Below are positions 1 through 5,304 of a stretch of 5,304 nucleotides of DNA, piece by piece. Location of the stretch: NCBI GenBank assembly GCA_002435585.1, contig DJDY01000110.1:27635-32938 (forward strand). Direction: 5' to 3'. The DNA is from Lachnospira sp. UBA5912 (GTDB lineage Bacteria; Bacillota; Clostridia; Lachnospirales; Lachnospiraceae). The notes under the pieces were generated by a model. It saw only the letters and a list, made by a program, of their open reading frames with translations. It was not told the origin of the DNA and ran no database searches. The stretch's first letter is position 1; each line of letters starts with the position of its first letter. A program made the position numbers and the translations under genes.

Positions 1-61
1 TTTTTTACACGTAAAAACATAAATGCTCAATTGGCGGGCAGCTGAATATGTGGATATAAGG

Positions 62-87
62 TTGTGTATGTGGTTGCTGCTTATAAT
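62..87 (+). promoter_or_regulatory. Possible promoter of the TAXI lipoprotein gene
   Basis: A perfect -10 hexamer TATAAT lies at 82-87, about 26 nt before the start codon at 114. That would give a very short leader carrying only the ribosome binding site. The best -35-like element, TTGTGT at 62-67, is only 14 bp away, shorter than the usual 17. A TG dinucleotide at 78-79 is one base off a proper extended -10. The -10 is convincing and the -35 is not. Confidence 0.4.
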
Positions 88-113
88 TAAAAATATAGAC
101 AGGAGAGTTACTT

Positions 114-1073
114 ATGAAACGGACAGCGGCGTTACTGCTTGCTCTCATTATGCTTGTCATGACTGGGTGCGGTAGTAAGGGAAAGAACATAAGATTTGGT
201 GCGGCTGATATAGGTGGAGTGTATTATTCGTATGCAAGTACATTTTCACAGCTTGCGCATGAAGATATGAGTGATTATACATTCGAGACTAAGACTACAG
301 CGGGCTCAGTAGCGAATCTAAGGCTCATATCCGGTGGATATATAGATCTTGGAATAGTTCAGGCTGATATGTTAAGTGATGCATATAACAGAAAAGGTGC
401 GTTTGAGGATGGAGATTATCAGAAAGGCTATAAGGCAGTAGCAGCATTGTATACAGAAGCCTGTCAGATAATAGTAAGAAAAGATTCAGACATTACATCG
501 GTTGATGATCTTGTGGGAAAAACGGTTAGTATAGGTGCGAAAGATTCAGGAACAGAGAAGAATGCAGATGAGATACTTAAGGTAAGTGGTATCACAGAGG
601 AACTTGTAAAGACAGTTAATATGGACTATTCAGAAGCTGCGGAAAAGCTGGCAGCTGGTGAGATAGATGCAATGTTTTGTACATCAGGAATAAGAACAGG
701 CATAATAGAACAGCTTTCTAAGCAATGTTCTATAGATGTTATAGGTATTGATGAGAAATGTATAGAGAAAATGTTGACAGCTTATCCTTTATATGAAAGA
801 TATACAATACCAGCAAATACGTATACAGGACAGAATGAACCGGTTAATACAATCGGTGTCAGGGCAGTGCTTATAGCCTCATCTAATCTGTCAGATGGAG
901 TGACAGAGCAGATTACAAGTCTTATATTTTCTCATAGCACAGATTTTAAGAATGCAACATCACTTGATTCTGTGCATGATGTTAAATCGGCAACAAATGG
1001 CATAGATATTCCTTTTCATGCTGGAGCGGCGGCGTATTATACAAAACAGGGTGTGAATGTTAAAACAGAATGA
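114..1073 (+). CDS. TAXI family TRAP-type solute-binding lipoprotein
   Basis: This is a 319-residue extracytoplasmic solute receptor. Residues 1-18 form a lipoprotein signal peptide with a basic start (MKR), a hydrophobic core and a lipobox ending M-T-G-C, so Cys19 should be lipidated and anchor the protein outside the membrane. The mature part shows TAXI family landmarks: GGVYYSYASTFSQL at 34-47 (substrate-proximal N-lobe), GSVANLRLISGG-IDLGIVQAD at 64-85, LYTEACQIIVRKDS at 112-125, GKTVSIGAKDSGTEKNA at 135-151, AAEKLAAGEIDAMF at 175-188, and the typical C-terminal IPFHAGAAAYY at 299-309. Length is normal for the family. The start follows AGGAGAG at 101-107 with 6 nt spacing. TAXI proteins normally feed a TRAP membrane permease; none is visible here and the next gene is gltS instead. 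Known TAXI ligands include glutamate and 2-oxoglutarate, so a glutamate-like ligand is inferred from context only. The family call is firm and the ligand unknown. Confidence 0.93.
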   Translation: MKRTAALLLALIMLVMTGCGSKGKNIRFGAADIGGVYYSYASTFSQLAHEDMSDYTFETKTTAGSVANLRLISGGYIDLGIVQADMLSDAYNRKGAFEDGDYQKGYKAVAALYTEACQIIVRKDSDITSVDDLVGKTVSIGAKDSGTEKNADEILKVSGITEELVKTVNMDYSEAAEKLAAGEIDAMFCTSGIRTGIIEQLSKQCSIDVIGIDEKCIEKMLTAYPLYERYTIPANTYTGQNEPVNTIGVRAVLIASSNLSDGVTEQITSLIFSHSTDFKNATSLDSVHDVKSATNGIDIPFHAGAAAYYTKQGVNVKTE

Positions 1074-1238
1074 CATAGACGATATGTTATTTTATAAAAT
1101 AGCAGTTGTTTCTGAATGCTGATAGTAAGTACTAATGGGTTTAGATTAGCAGCAGAAATAATGAATCTGCGATGATGGGCGATAAATAAACATCCCACAG
1201 CGGATATTGTTAATACGTTAAATGAAATGGAGAGATAT
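1074..1238 (+). other. Intergenic spacer between the TAXI gene and gltS
   Basis: This 165-nt gap has no ORF with a credible ribosome binding site. It contains a 14-bp perfect palindrome, TATTTTATAAAATA, at 1088-1101, directly after the TAXI stop. A small hairpin follows, with GCAGA (1152-1156) pairing with TCTGC (1166-1170) around a 9-nt loop. Neither is followed by a T-tract, so I see no convincing terminator. The TAXI gene and gltS could be co-transcribed or gltS could have its own promoter; the sequence does not decide. Confidence 0.4.
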
Positions 1239-2432
1239 ATGAAGATTCAGTTAGATATGTACCAGACTATGGCAGTTGCTGTCGTTGTACTGATGCTTGG
1301 AAGTTACTTACGAAAGAAGATAGATATACTTGAGAGATTTTGTATTCCGGCTCCTGTAGTAGGAGGATTCCTGTTTGCCATATTTACATGTATATGTTAT
1401 GCGACAGGTATTCTTGAATTCGAGTTTGATGATATATTAAAGGAAGTATGTATGGTATTCTTCTTTACCTCTGTAGGATTCCAGGCGAATCTTAAGGTAC
1501 TTAAGAAGGGTGGAAAGTCCATGGTAATGTTCCTTGTACTTATAGTTATACTCATATTTACACAGAATTTCGTGGCAGTAGGACTTTCTAAGCTGCTTGG
1601 CCTTAATTCACTTATTGGTATGTGTACAGGTTCAATACCTATGGTAGGTGGACATGGTACAGCAGGCGCATTTGGTCCGGTACTGGAAGATTTTAATGTG
1701 CAGGGTGCAACAACTATATGTACAGCGGCAGCTACATTTGGTCTAATATTTGGAAGTATTATAGGTGGACCTTTAGGCAAGAGACTTATAGAAAAGAAGG
1801 ATCTTTTAAAAACAGCTATACCAGAAGATGACAGTTTGTTAGTTGAAGATGAGAAGAAGCATGAACGTCACACACAGATGTATGCAGCAGCAGTGTTCCA
1901 GCTTATTATAGCAATAGGAATAGGGACAATATTTTCATGGGTTCTTACACAGACAGGAATGACATTCCCTATATATATTGGCGCCATGATAGCAGCAGCA
2001 CTTATGAGAAATATTGCAGAATATGCAGGAAAAGATAAGTTTGTTATACATATGGGTGAGATTAATGACCTTGGTGGCATTGCACTTTCACTTTTCCTTG
2101 GTATGGCTATGATTACGCTTAAGCTGTGGCAGCTTGCATCACTTGCACTTCCGCTTATTATACTGCTTGTAGCACAGGCAATTGTAATAATGCTGTATAC
2201 ATATTTTGTTGTATTCAATGTCATGGGAAGAGATTATGATGCTGCAGTGCTTGTTGCTGGTACATGTGGTTTCGGTATGGGTGCAACACCTAATGCCATG
2301 GCGAATATGCAGGCTTTGTGTGATAAATATGTTCCATCGGTTAAGGCGTATCTTATTATTCCATTGATAGGAAGTCTTTTTGCAGATTTCCTTAACAGTC
2401 TGGTTATTACGTTGTTTATTAATTTACTGTAA
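1239..2432 (+). CDS. gltS: Sodium/glutamate symporter GltS
   Basis: This is an inner-membrane Na+/glutamate symporter of the ESS (GltS) family, 397 residues, almost the length of E. coli GltS. Recognisable blocks are IPAPVVGG at 36-43, GSIPMVGGHGTAGAFGP at 131-147 (first re-entrant loop, GGHG signature), ATFGLIFGSIIGGPLGK at 165-181, LGGIALSLFLGMAMITLKLW at 278-297, and the C-terminal twin loop CGFGMGATPNAMANMQA at 343-359. The two halves, each a group of hydrophobic segments plus one glycine-rich re-entrant loop, are separated by a charged cytoplasmic linker around 182-214. I chose ATG 1239 over the in-frame ATG at 1227. GGAGAG at 1229-1234 lies just upstream of 1239 but inside the longer version, nothing like a ribosome binding site precedes 1227, and MKIQLDMYQT aligns with the E. 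coli N-terminus. It lies 165 nt after the TAXI receptor, suggesting a shared transport role (inferred). Confidence 0.95.
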   Translation: MKIQLDMYQTMAVAVVVLMLGSYLRKKIDILERFCIPAPVVGGFLFAIFTCICYATGILEFEFDDILKEVCMVFFFTSVGFQANLKVLKKGGKSMVMFLVLIVILIFTQNFVAVGLSKLLGLNSLIGMCTGSIPMVGGHGTAGAFGPVLEDFNVQGATTICTAAATFGLIFGSIIGGPLGKRLIEKKDLLKTAIPEDDSLLVEDEKKHERHTQMYAAAVFQLIIAIGIGTIFSWVLTQTGMTFPIYIGAMIAAALMRNIAEYAGKDKFVIHMGEINDLGGIALSLFLGMAMITLKLWQLASLALPLIILLVAQAIVIMLYTYFVVFNVMGRDYDAAVLVAGTCGFGMGATPNAMANMQALCDKYVPSVKAYLIIPLIGSLFADFLNSLVITLFINLL

Positions 2433-2445
2433 TTGTAAAATTGGG

Positions 2446-2482
2446 GCATATAAACTGCTTTTTCAAATTGCAGTTTATATGC
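2446..2482 (+). repeat. 13-bp perfect inverted repeat after gltS
   Basis: GCATATAAACTGC (2446-2458) and GCAGTTTATATGC (2470-2482) are exact reverse complements around an 11-nt loop. GGG before and TTT after can add G-U pairs. It begins 13 nt after the gltS stop and ends 9 nt before the ribosome binding site of the next gene. The following TTTCAAAAC is a poor T-tract, so at best this is a leaky intrinsic terminator. A role as an mRNA 3'-end stabiliser or processing site between gltS and the small downstream gene is equally possible. Confidence 0.6.
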
Positions 2483-2503
2483 TTTCAAAACAGGGGGAAT
2501 GAT

Positions 2504-2827
2504 ATGTTTAATTTTATAAAAAAAATACGGAAAAAAAATAACACTTCTAAAAAAGGATATAATCTTTCATATGATAATCTTGCGATTCCTGAGATACATA
2601 TAAAGGGTTCTGATGAGGAAAGTCCTGAGGTGTCAGATATAGATGACAATAATAATAATCATGGTCAGAATGCACAGGAAGTGGATAATGTAGAAAGTCC
2701 AGGTCATGCTGTACAGAGCAATAGTTTTGATGATACGCATACAGTTAACAGAAATGAACATAAGAAAACACATGTGACATATGATGGCGTGGCTGTACCA
2801 GAGATACATTTTAAGGATAAAGAGTAA
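2504..2827 (+). CDS. Small hydrophilic protein with duplicated YD-x-x-A-x-PEIH motif
   Basis: I do not recognise this 107-residue protein. The start at ATG 2504 follows a strong AGGGGGA ribosome binding site at 2492-2498. A longer TTG start at 2441 would run through the inverted repeat and is unlikely. Residues 1-17 are strongly basic with a few hydrophobics (MFNFIKKIRKK), which could be an amphipathic membrane- or nucleic-acid-contacting segment. Residues 35-85 are acidic, Asn/Ser-rich and probably disordered. A 14-residue motif occurs twice, at 21-34 and 91-104: [LV]-[ST]-Y-D-x-[LV]-A-[IV]-P-E-I-H-[IF]-K. Each copy is preceded by a KK pair, and the second lies three residues from the C-terminus. 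There is no signal peptide, Cys pair or transmembrane segment. The 5' end has two A8 runs in the coding strand (2518-2525, 2531-2538). The gene follows gltS by 71 nt on the same strand. That it is a real gene is supported by the ribosome binding site, the open frame and the internal duplication; its function is unknown. Confidence 0.75.
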   Translation: MFNFIKKIRKKNNTSKKGYNLSYDNLAIPEIHIKGSDEESPEVSDIDDNNNNHGQNAQEVDNVESPGHAVQSNSFDDTHTVNRNEHKKTHVTYDGVAVPEIHFKDKE

Positions 2828-2878
2828 TAATAAGGAATATAATCCACTAATTAACAGCTATGATTTTGAAAAAAGATG

Positions 2879-2907
2879 TTGTTAATTGAATTATCACGTG
2901 GTACAAT
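2879..2907 (+). promoter_or_regulatory. Extended -10 promoter for the T-box/thrS transcript
   Basis: TTGTTA (2879-2884) serves as -35 and TACAAT (2902-2907) as -10, with exactly 17 bp between. TGG at 2899-2901 directly before the hexamer makes a TGn extended -10. A start near 2913-2915 would place the first T-box helix (2934) about 20 nt into the RNA. The -35 overlaps the right arm of an 8-bp inverted repeat (AATTAACA 2849-2856 / TGTTAATT 2880-2887), which might be incidental. Confidence 0.65.
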
Positions 2908-3170
2908 AACAACCAATAAAGCAAATAAACAAAAGCTATGACGGAAAAAGTAGTGTATGCGTGTCATACAGAGAGAGCTGCATATGGTGGAAGCAGTTTA
3001 TGGGACTATTACATGAAGACCACTCCTGAGCTGTGCGTAGAAGAATATATATTTTAATCAGGTTGCTGCATATATGTAGTTGTGAATCAGAATTAAAGTA
3101 TGATAATCATAAATATATAATTCGAAGCGTTACCGTATGGTGTACGTTACAGACCATGAAAGTGAAATAA

Positions 3171-3199
3171 TAAGGTGGAACCGTGTGAAAGCACCCTTA
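3171..3199 (+). promoter_or_regulatory. T-box antiterminator
   Basis: TAAGG (3171-3175) pairs with CCTTA (3195-3199). The 7-nt bulge TGGAACC (3176-3182) follows, then GTG (3183-3185) pairs with CAC (3192-3194) around the loop TGAAAG. This is the canonical antiterminator architecture. Its 3' arm overlaps the 5' arm of the terminator, so the two structures exclude each other. Confidence 0.85.
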
Positions 3200-3240
3200 G
3201 GCAGGCGAAAGTGTACCTACCTATAGGTGCTTTCGTTGTA
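3187..3240 (+). terminator. T-box intrinsic terminator
   Basis: GAAAGCACC (3187-3195) pairs perfectly with GGTGCTTTC (3226-3234). Inside, CTTAGG and AGG pair with the run CCTACCTATAG, giving a long interrupted hairpin with apex near 3206-3215. The trailing sequence GTTGTATTAT is T-rich but not a pure T-run, so termination may be incomplete. This terminator is the off state of the riboswitch. Confidence 0.8.
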
Positions 3241-3405
3241 TTATCAGCCAGATAAAGTGATGGATATGGAAAAAACGGATATATAAGTGCATAATGTGAT
3301 TCATATAAGAGAACATTATTGCAGAAGCCGTTTAAACTATATGCTTATATGTCATATGAATGTTCTGGCAGTAAAGAAAAGTTATATTATTAAAGGAGAA
3401 AGACA
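3241..3405 (+). other. Leader between T-box terminator and thrS start
   Basis: About 165 nt of AT-rich, apparently non-coding RNA separates the terminator from thrS. It can form several competing helices: GCATAATGT (3289-3297) with ACATTAT-t-GC (3313-3322), ATTCATAT (3299-3306) with ATATGAAT (3354-3361), and AGAACATT (3310-3317) with AATGTTCT (3359-3366). No second T-box core or specifier region is visible. The thrS ribosome binding site AAGGAG is at 3393-3398, and an in-frame TAA at 3391-3393 bounds the coding sequence. Confidence 0.5.
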
Positions 3406-5163
3406 ATGGTTAATTTTAAAGAAGATGAAGAGTTAAAAACATTAAATCATTCATGTGCACATCTTATGGCACAGGCAATCAAGCACCTTTACCCACAGGC
3501 AAAGTTCTGGGTTGGACCAGTAGTTGCCGAAGGTTTTTACTATGATGTAGATCTTGGTGATGATGTTATAAGAGATGAGGATATCCCTAAGATTGAAAAG
3601 GAAATGAAAAAGATTGCCAAGACTGGCAAGAAGATTATCCGTAAAGAAATCTCTAAGCAGGAAGCTATGGAAATGTTCAAGGATGATGAATATAAGTTGG
3701 ATCTTATATCTAATCTTGAAGATGGAACAATCTCATGTTATGAGCAGGGAGACTTTACAGATCTTTGTCGTGGACCTCACGTAGACAATGTAAAGTTATG
3801 CCGTAACTTTAAGTTACTCAGACACTCAGGTGCTTACTGGAAGGGTGACAGCAACAATAAGGTTCTTCAGAGAATCTATGGCGTATGTTTCCCAACACCA
3901 GAAGAACTTGAAGCGCATCTTAAGGAACTTGAGGAGGCTAAGGAAAGAGATCACAGAAAGATAGGTAAAGACATGCAGCTTTTCATGGTTGATGATCTTG
4001 TAGGACGTGGTCTTCCTATGTATCTTCCAAAGGGATATGTTATCTGGCAGGAACTTGAAAACTATATAAAGAACAAGGAAAGAAAGCTTGGTTATCAGCA
4101 TGTTCTTACACCTTGTGTTGGTACAGTAGATCTCTATAAGACATCAGGACACTGGGATCATTACAAGGAAAATATGTTCCCAGCTATGCAGGTTGATGAT
4201 GAAAGCTTTGTACTTCGTCCAATGAACTGTCCACATCATATGATGATATATGCTAACAGACTTCATTCTTATAAGGATCTTCCTATAAGAATCGGTGAGA
4301 TAGCACATGATTTCAGATATGAATCAAGTGGTACATTAAAAGGTATTGAGAGAGGAAGACATTTCTGTCAGAATGATGCCCACCTTTTCGTAACACCTGA
4401 ACAGATTAAGGATGAAATATCTAATGTAGTTGACCTTATATTCAGCACGTATAAGGATTTTGGCATCACTAATTATCGTTGTGTACTTTCACTCCGTGAT
4501 CCTGAGAACAAGACTAAGTATCATGATGATGATGAAATGTGGAATAAGGCAGAAAACGCTTTAAGAGATGTTATGAACAGTCTTGGAATCGAATACACAG
4601 AAGAAATAGGTGAGGCAGCATTCTACGGTCCTAAGCTTGATGTTAACGTAAAACCGGCTGTAGGTAACGAGATTACACTTTCAACATGCCAGTTAGACTT
4701 CTGTCTTCCTGCTAAGTTCAATCTTTCATATGTTGATAAGGATGGTGAGAAGAAGACACCTGTTGTACTTCACAGAGCCATACTTGGTTCACTTGACAGA
4801 TTCATGGCATATATACTTGAGGAAACAAAGGGTAATCTTCCAACATGGCTTGCGCCAGTTCAGGTAAGAGTAATGCCTGTTAAGACAGATAACGAAGAAA
4901 TCATGAATTACGCACATGAAATAGTTGATGCACTTTCTGCAAAGGATGTAAGAGTTGAGCTTGATGACAGAGCAGAAAAGCTCGGATATCGTATGCGTGA
5001 GGGACAGATCCAGAAGGTTCCATATCTTCTTGTTATTGGATTCAATGAGCAGGAAAATAAGACTGTATCATACAGACTGCATGGTGAGCAGGATACAACG
5101 ACACTTCCACTTGATGAATTCGTTGAGAAGATAGATACAGAGATAAAAAATAAGACAAGATAA
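3406..5163 (+). CDS. thrS: Threonine--tRNA ligase, TGS-less form
   Basis: This cytosolic class II synthetase charges tRNA-Thr with threonine. At 585 residues it is about 55-60 shorter than the usual ~640 because the N-terminal TGS domain is missing. The in-frame stop at 3391 and the AAGGAG ribosome binding site show this is the true start. The editing domain (about 10-185) keeps its catalytic set: H15-S-C-A-H19 and C121-R-G-P-H125. The catalytic core follows: Zn ligands C275 (MNCPHH), H326 (NDAH) and H456 (VVLHRAILGS); motif 2 around FRYE 303-306; motif 3 at GSLDRF 461-466. The anticodon-binding domain starts at WLAPVQV (481). Motif 2 and its neighbourhood read RGRHFCQNDAH where E. coli has RVRGFTQDDAH. 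Arg codons here include many CGT, unlike the AGA-dominated upstream genes, consistent with high expression. Expression is under the Thr T-box upstream. Confidence 0.97.
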   Translation: MVNFKEDEELKTLNHSCAHLMAQAIKHLYPQAKFWVGPVVAEGFYYDVDLGDDVIRDEDIPKIEKEMKKIAKTGKKIIRKEISKQEAMEMFKDDEYKLDLISNLEDGTISCYEQGDFTDLCRGPHVDNVKLCRNFKLLRHSGAYWKGDSNNKVLQRIYGVCFPTPEELEAHLKELEEAKERDHRKIGKDMQLFMVDDLVGRGLPMYLPKGYVIWQELENYIKNKERKLGYQHVLTPCVGTVDLYKTSGHWDHYKENMFPAMQVDDESFVLRPMNCPHHMMIYANRLHSYKDLPIRIGEIAHDFRYESSGTLKGIERGRHFCQNDAHLFVTPEQIKDEISNVVDLIFSTYKDFGITNYRCVLSLRDPENKTKYHDDDEMWNKAENALRDVMNSLGIEYTEEIGEAAFYGPKLDVNVKPAVGNEITLSTCQLDFCLPAKFNLSYVDKDGEKKTPVVLHRAILGSLDRFMAYILEETKGNLPTWLAPVQVRVMPVKTDNEEIMNYAHEIVDALSAKDVRVELDDRAEKLGYRMREGQIQKVPYLLVIGFNEQENKTVSYRLHGEQDTTTLPLDEFVEKIDTEIKNKTR

Positions 5164-5178
5164 TTGTTGTTTAGTGAA

Positions 5179-5194
5179 GTCAACGTAAGTTGAC
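5179..5194 (+). repeat. Short hairpin GTCAAC-gtaa-GTTGAC
   Basis: This perfect 6-bp stem with a 4-nt loop starts 16 nt after the thrS stop. Its 5' arm plus the next base, GTCAACG (5179-5185), can alternatively pair with CGTTGGC (5272-5278) beyond the large hairpin, with one G-U pair. The whole 5179-5278 block could therefore fold as one branched unit. There is no T-tract, so it is not an intrinsic terminator on its own. Confidence 0.5.
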
Positions 5195-5202
5195 GAACGG
5201 AC

Positions 5203-5268
5203 GATATAAGGAACTGAAAGGCTGTCGCCAGTAATACTTCGGACACCGGACTTTCAGTTCCTTATATC
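5203..5268 (+). repeat. 18-bp perfect hairpin after thrS, no T-tract
   Basis: GATATAAGGAACTGAAAG (5203-5220) and CTTTCAGTTCCTTATATC (5251-5268) are exact reverse complements, 39 nt after the thrS stop. The 30-nt loop has its own small stem, TGTC 5223-5226 with GACA 5242-5245. Partial complementarity continues outward (AACG 5196-5199 with CGTT 5272-5275). The position suits a transcript 3' end, but the flank on either strand lacks a T-run, so it does not fit a standard intrinsic terminator. A dispersed hairpin element (MITE- or REP-like) or an RNase-processed 3' end are alternatives. Confidence 0.65.
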
Positions 5269-5304
5269 TGGCGTTGGCTTAATCTAATAAAAACGTGACA
5301 TCCA

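Larger units (their letters stand above)
2934..3240 (+). ncRNA. T-box riboswitch, threonine-specific (thrS leader)
   Basis: This is a tRNA-sensing leader that controls transcription of thrS. Stem I is closed by AGCT 2934-2937 with AGCT 3029-3032, then GGA 2943-2945 with TCC 3024-3026, AGTAGT 2949-2954 with ACTATT 3005-3010, and an apical helix GCTGC 2977-2981 with GCAGT 2993-2997. The apical region carries the conserved AGAGAG (2972-2977) and GGTGGAA (2986-2992) elements that contact the tRNA elbow. The specifier loop reads GAAG-ACC-A, so ACC at 3019-3021 is the Thr specifier, matching a GGU anticodon. CTGCA/TGTAG (3066-3079) is a Stem II candidate and the hairpin around 3127-3147 a Stem III candidate. 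The T-box core TGGAACCGTG is at 3176-3185. Uncharged tRNA-Thr should pair its 3' end with UGGA and keep transcription going; charged tRNA should allow termination. TGGA predicts a U discriminator base on the tRNA. Confidence 0.93.

Noticed and set aside
2..17. Inverted repeat TTTTTAC-ac-GTAAAAA at the window edge
   Set aside because: The loop is too short for a real hairpin and the context to the left is cut off.
53..61. GATATAAGG shared with the arm of the downstream hairpin at 5203-5211
   Set aside because: It is a 9-nt match in AT-rich sequence without extension into the rest of the arm, so it is probably chance.
1106..1135. Promoter for gltS (TTGTTT then TACTAA with 18-bp spacing)
   Set aside because: The -10 matches only half of the consensus, so it is too weak to list.
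1397..2488. Antisense open frames across gltS
   Set aside because: They are shadows of the well-supported gltS frame, with no ribosome binding sites or recognisable domains.
2441..2503. TTG-initiated N-terminal extension of the small protein
   Set aside because: It would be translated through the 13-bp inverted repeat and has no ribosome binding site, while ATG 2504 has a strong one.
2546..2557. Possible -1 frameshift heptamer A-AAA-AAG in the small gene
   Set aside because: The reading frame is TCT-AAA-AAA-GGA, which does not place the heptamer in the required phase, and no downstream stimulator is evident.
3241..3405. A second tandem T-box before thrS
   Set aside because: No second TGGNACC core, AGAGAG or GGTGNAA element is present.
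3826..5246. Antisense open frames within and beyond thrS
   Set aside because: They overlap the unmistakable thrS coding sequence and resemble no protein family.

Overview
The window reads as a low-GC Gram-positive chromosome segment, most likely a gut-type Clostridia (Lachnospiraceae-like). This is an inference from four things: AT-rich codon use with many AGA and ATA codons, strong AGGAG-type ribosome binding sites, a T-box riboswitch, and the best-remembered relatives of the proteins. All four genes lie on the + strand. There is no sign of phage, CRISPR, tRNA/rRNA or a transposase.

Layout. (1) 114-1073 encodes a lipoprotein of the TAXI family, the solute-binding subunit normally paired with TRAP transporters. 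(2) 1239-2432 encodes a sodium/glutamate symporter, GltS. (3) A 13-bp perfect inverted repeat at 2446-2482 separates gltS from 2504-2827, a 107-residue hydrophilic protein I do not recognise. It carries the same 14-residue motif near its N-terminus and at its C-terminus. (4) 2828-3405 is a long non-coding leader. It holds an extended -10 promoter (2879-2907) and a complete threonine T-box with Stem I, ACC specifier, antiterminator with UGGA bulge, and competing terminator. A further ~165 nt follows before the thrS ribosome binding site. (5) 3406-5163 is thrS, a 585-residue threonyl-tRNA synthetase that starts directly at the editing domain and lacks the usual N-terminal TGS domain. (6) Downstream, 5179-5278 holds a short hairpin and a perfect 18-bp hairpin that has no T-tract.

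How it fits together. The thrS unit is self-contained: uncharged tRNA-Thr should stabilise the antiterminator and permit synthetase expression. The transport pair is the most intriguing part. A TAXI binding protein sits next to a GltS carrier, with no TRAP membrane subunit in view. Some TAXI proteins bind glutamate or 2-oxoglutarate, and GltS carries glutamate. GltS and the TRAP large subunit are also placed in the same broad ion-transporter superfamily. A binding-protein-assisted GltS is therefore a reasonable but unproven hypothesis.
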